Source: Ga0077553 sp038215275
Lineage (GTDB): Bacteria; Acidobacteriota; Terriglobia; Bryobacterales; Bryobacteraceae
Reading direction: 5' to 3'
Length of the DNA stretch: 21,764 bases
Assembly (NCBI GenBank): GCA_038215275.1
Contig: JBBQRA010000090.1
Coordinates: 1 to 21,764, forward strand
A program made the position numbers and the translations under genes. The stretch's first letter is position 1; each line of letters starts with the position of its first letter. Below the pieces are notes generated by a model. That model was not told the DNA's origin, made no database searches, and saw only the letters and a list, made by a program, of their open reading frames with translations. Below, one piece after another: positions 20,011-21,764 of the stretch.

Positions 20011-21246
20011 ATGCGCTCTCTTTACGTCCAGGTCCTCGTGGCTATCGCCATCGGGTGCATTCTCGGCTACCTCGCCCCCGGCACCGGCGCCGCCATGAAG
20101 CCCTTCGGCGACGGCTTCATCAAACTCATCAAGATGATCATCGCCCCGATCATCTTTACAACCGTCGTCCTCGGCATCGCTGGCAGCGAAGACCTCAAAA
20201 GAGTCGGCCGCACCGGTGGCCTCGCCCTTCTCTACTTCGAAGTCGTCTCCACCTTTGCCTTAATCGTTGGCCTCATCGTCGTCAACACCGTTCAGCCCGG
20301 GGCCGGCATGAACGTCGACGTTGCCACCCTCAACGGAGCCGCGGTCGCCGAATACGCTAAGCCCGGCAAGATGGGCTCCACGCAAGACTTTCTCCTCCAC
20401 ATCATCCCTTCCACGTTCATCGACGCGTTCGCCAAAGGCGAAATCCTTCAGGTTCTCTTTCTCGCTCTCCTTTCCGGAATCGCCCTCCAGCGCATCGGCG
20501 GACGCAATAGCGTCGTCTTCCAGGTCATCGAGCAAGCCAGCGAACTCTTCTTCAACATCGTCAAGCTCATCATGTACGCGGCCCCCATCGGCGCCTTCGG
20601 CGCCATGGCCTTCACCGTCGGCGCATACGGCCTCGGCAGCCTCCTCTCTCTTGCCAAGCTCATGGCGACCTTCTATCTCACGTGCGTTGTCTTCATCTTC
20701 GGCGTCCTTGGCGTAATCGCCCGCCTTCACGGCTTCAACATCTTCCGCTTCCTCCGCTACATCCGGGAGGAACTCCTCATCGTCCTCGGTACGTCGTCTT
20801 CAGAAGCTGCCCTCCCGCGGATGATGGCGAAGCTCGAAGCGCTGGGGGCAGGGAAGTCTACCGTCGGCCTCGTCATCCCCACCGGTTACTCGTTCAATCT
20901 CGACGGCACCTCCATTTACCTCACGATGGCCGCCGTATTCCTAGCCCAGGCTACCAACACCCCGATGACGCTTGTCCAGCAACTCACCCTCCTGGCCGTT
21001 CTTCTCCTGACTTCGAAAGGCGCCGCCGGCGTCACCGGCTCCGGGTTTGTCGTCCTCGCCGCCACCCTCTCCGCTGTCGGTAACGTCCCTGTCGCCGCCC
21101 TGGCCCTCATTCTCGGGATCGACCGTTTCATGTCCGAAGCCCGCGCCATCACCAACGTAATTGGCAATGGCGTAGCCGCCATCGTCGTCGCCCGCTGGAC
21201 CGGTGACCTCGACCGCCAAACCCTTCAAGACGAACTCCACCGTTAA
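20011..21246 (+). CDS. dctA: C4-dicarboxylate:cation symporter, DctA-like
   Basis: 411 residues, normal for the DAACS family, with about eight membrane helices plus two re-entrant hairpins. The C-terminal half is strikingly DctA-like: VLGTSSSEAALPRMMAKLEA (258 on; serine-rich hairpin), VIPTGYSFNLDGTSIYLTMA (288-307), LLLTSKGAAGVTGSGF (331-346) and GIDRFMSEARAITNVIGNG (369-387). It should import succinate, fumarate or malate with protons or Na+ across the inner membrane. Orotate or glutamate use by a relative cannot be excluded. The ATG at 20011 matches the family start; the frame is open far upstream but that part is antisense to the esterase. AAGAG lies 4 nt before the ATG. The stop TAA overlaps the stop of the DUF2490 gene (TTAA). 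No DctB/DctR regulators are seen. Confidence 0.92.
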   Translation: MRSLYVQVLVAIAIGCILGYLAPGTGAAMKPFGDGFIKLIKMIIAPIIFTTVVLGIAGSEDLKRVGRTGGLALLYFEVVSTFALIVGLIVVNTVQPGAGMNVDVATLNGAAVAEYAKPGKMGSTQDFLLHIIPSTFIDAFAKGEILQVLFLALLSGIALQRIGGRNSVVFQVIEQASELFFNIVKLIMYAAPIGAFGAMAFTVGAYGLGSLLSLAKLMATFYLTCVVFIFGVLGVIARLHGFNIFRFLRYIREELLIVLGTSSSEAALPRMMAKLEALGAGKSTVGLVIPTGYSFNLDGTSIYLTMAAVFLAQATNTPMTLVQQLTLLAVLLLTSKGAAGVTGSGFVVLAATLSAVGNVPVAALALILGIDRFMSEARAITNVIGNGVAAIVVARWTGDLDRQTLQDELHR

Positions 21247-21764
21247 CGAATCGGCTGCGTGCTCCACAAGGAGAACAGGAGCGTGTGATTGTCTTCCCGG
21301 ACGCGCCCGTTCCGCTGCCACACAGTCTGCAACATATACCCCGTCTCAAACCGCCAGTAGGGGTTGAGCGTCCGCCCCCACAGCACCATCGCCCGGTTGT
21401 TATCGAGTGGCTTCGGGAAGGTCTCCGGCGGCGTCGGTGCAAAAATCTCATTCGCCAAAATTATCCAATTCTTCCCCTTCAGCGGAATCATTCCCCGCAG
21501 CAGATACCGGAAACGGTTCTCATACAAATCCCCCGGCAGCCAGCGGTTCTCCGTCCGGAACCGGTGGAGAACCTTCACCTTTCCGGCATCATGTCTCACT
21601 CGGAGTTCCTGGTACAGCCGGTTCTCGTGCAACGTGGCTGCCACGGGATAGCTGCCGTATCGGTACGTCTCAATGAACCCATAGCCACCACTCAGCTCCA
21701 GAGTCTTATTGATCTTGAAGTTGATTGCAGGCCGCAGCAGCAGATTCTGCCCGCGCAACAGCAC
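21243..21764 (-). CDS. DUF2490 outer-membrane beta-barrel protein (partial, N-terminus missing)
   Basis: 173 C-terminal residues are visible and the gene runs off the window. The chain is built of alternating amphipathic strands with aromatic girdles: LELSGGYGFIETYRYG, LYQELRVRHDAGKVKVLHRF, RTENRWLPGDLYENRFRYLL, NWIILANEIFAP and YWRFETGYMLQTVWQ. This is the DUF2490 layout, a predicted outer-membrane barrel of unknown function, often small and single-copy. The LxxEnRW and YENRFRY segments are the family's most recognisable part. Its stop shares bases with the transporter stop. Confidence 0.8.
   Translation of the reverse strand: MLLRGQNLLLRPAINFKINKTLELSGGYGFIETYRYGSYPVAATLHENRLYQELRVRHDAGKVKVLHRFRTENRWLPGDLYENRFRYLLRGMIPLKGKNWIILANEIFAPTPPETFPKPLDNNRAMVLWGRTLNPYWRFETGYMLQTVWQRNGRVREDNHTLLFSLWSTQPIR

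Noticed and set aside
1..21764. tRNA, rRNA, CRISPR array or insertion sequence
   Set aside because: No cloverleaf, no spaced direct repeats and no transposase motif were seen. The PRiA4b ORF-3-like gene has no mobile-element neighbour.

Overview
The window is high-GC bacterial chromosome with very tight gene packing. The gene content suggests Acidobacteriota, probably the Bryobacter/Solibacter side: a secreted FecR-domain protein, a putative-Ig/BACON-like secreted protein, a DPP IV-type peptidase, a YVTN-propeller phosphoesterase, a secreted Gfo/Idh/MocA oxidoreductase, and a DUF2490 barrel. That placement is inference from gene content; there is no rRNA or other phylogenetic marker. I see no tRNA, rRNA, CRISPR array, insertion sequence or phage gene.

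Layout. 1-3.4 kb: tail of a membrane protein, a DPP IV-like S9 peptidase (+), then a FecR-domain protein (-). 3.4-6.3 kb: a 343-bp spacer, a putative-Ig/BACON-like protein (-), a small secreted protein (+) and a DHH/DHHA1 phosphoesterase (-). 6.3-12.8 kb: a large YVTN/phosphoesterase (+) faces a minus-strand block of five genes: marR, SnoaL-like, yceI, alkaline phosphatase and a small secreted protein. 12.9-16.3 kb: a GT-C-like membrane protein, the Gfo/Idh/MocA oxidoreductase and a DUF3592-like protein (all +). 16.2-20.0 kb: a PRiA4b ORF-3-like protein and a BsuPI-domain protein (-), a broken ECF sigma-factor gene (+), then an FGE-fold protein and an esterase (-). 20.0-21.8 kb: a DctA-type transporter (+) and a partial DUF2490 protein (-).

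How the genes work together. marR-snoaL-yceI look like one autoregulated unit: the ATGA overlap links marR to the snoaL start, and a perfect palindrome sits on the -35 box of marR. The alkaline phosphatase and its small partner are coupled by another ATGA. Together with the facing YVTN/phosphoesterase they suggest organic-phosphate use, which is inference. The esterase and FGE-fold genes abut with no gap (TAA then GTG).

Main oddities. All six convergent gene ends overlap, four of them by exactly 4 bp through shared stop codons. The other two look like cases where one gene lost its stop and ran on into its neighbour. The SnoaL-like gene has an in-frame TAA at codon 6 of its natural start. Two strong inverted repeats bracket the small gene at 8820-9335. 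The plus strand is C-rich whichever strand is coding. I found no clear multi-gene system of unknown type; most findings concern genome architecture and gene decay.
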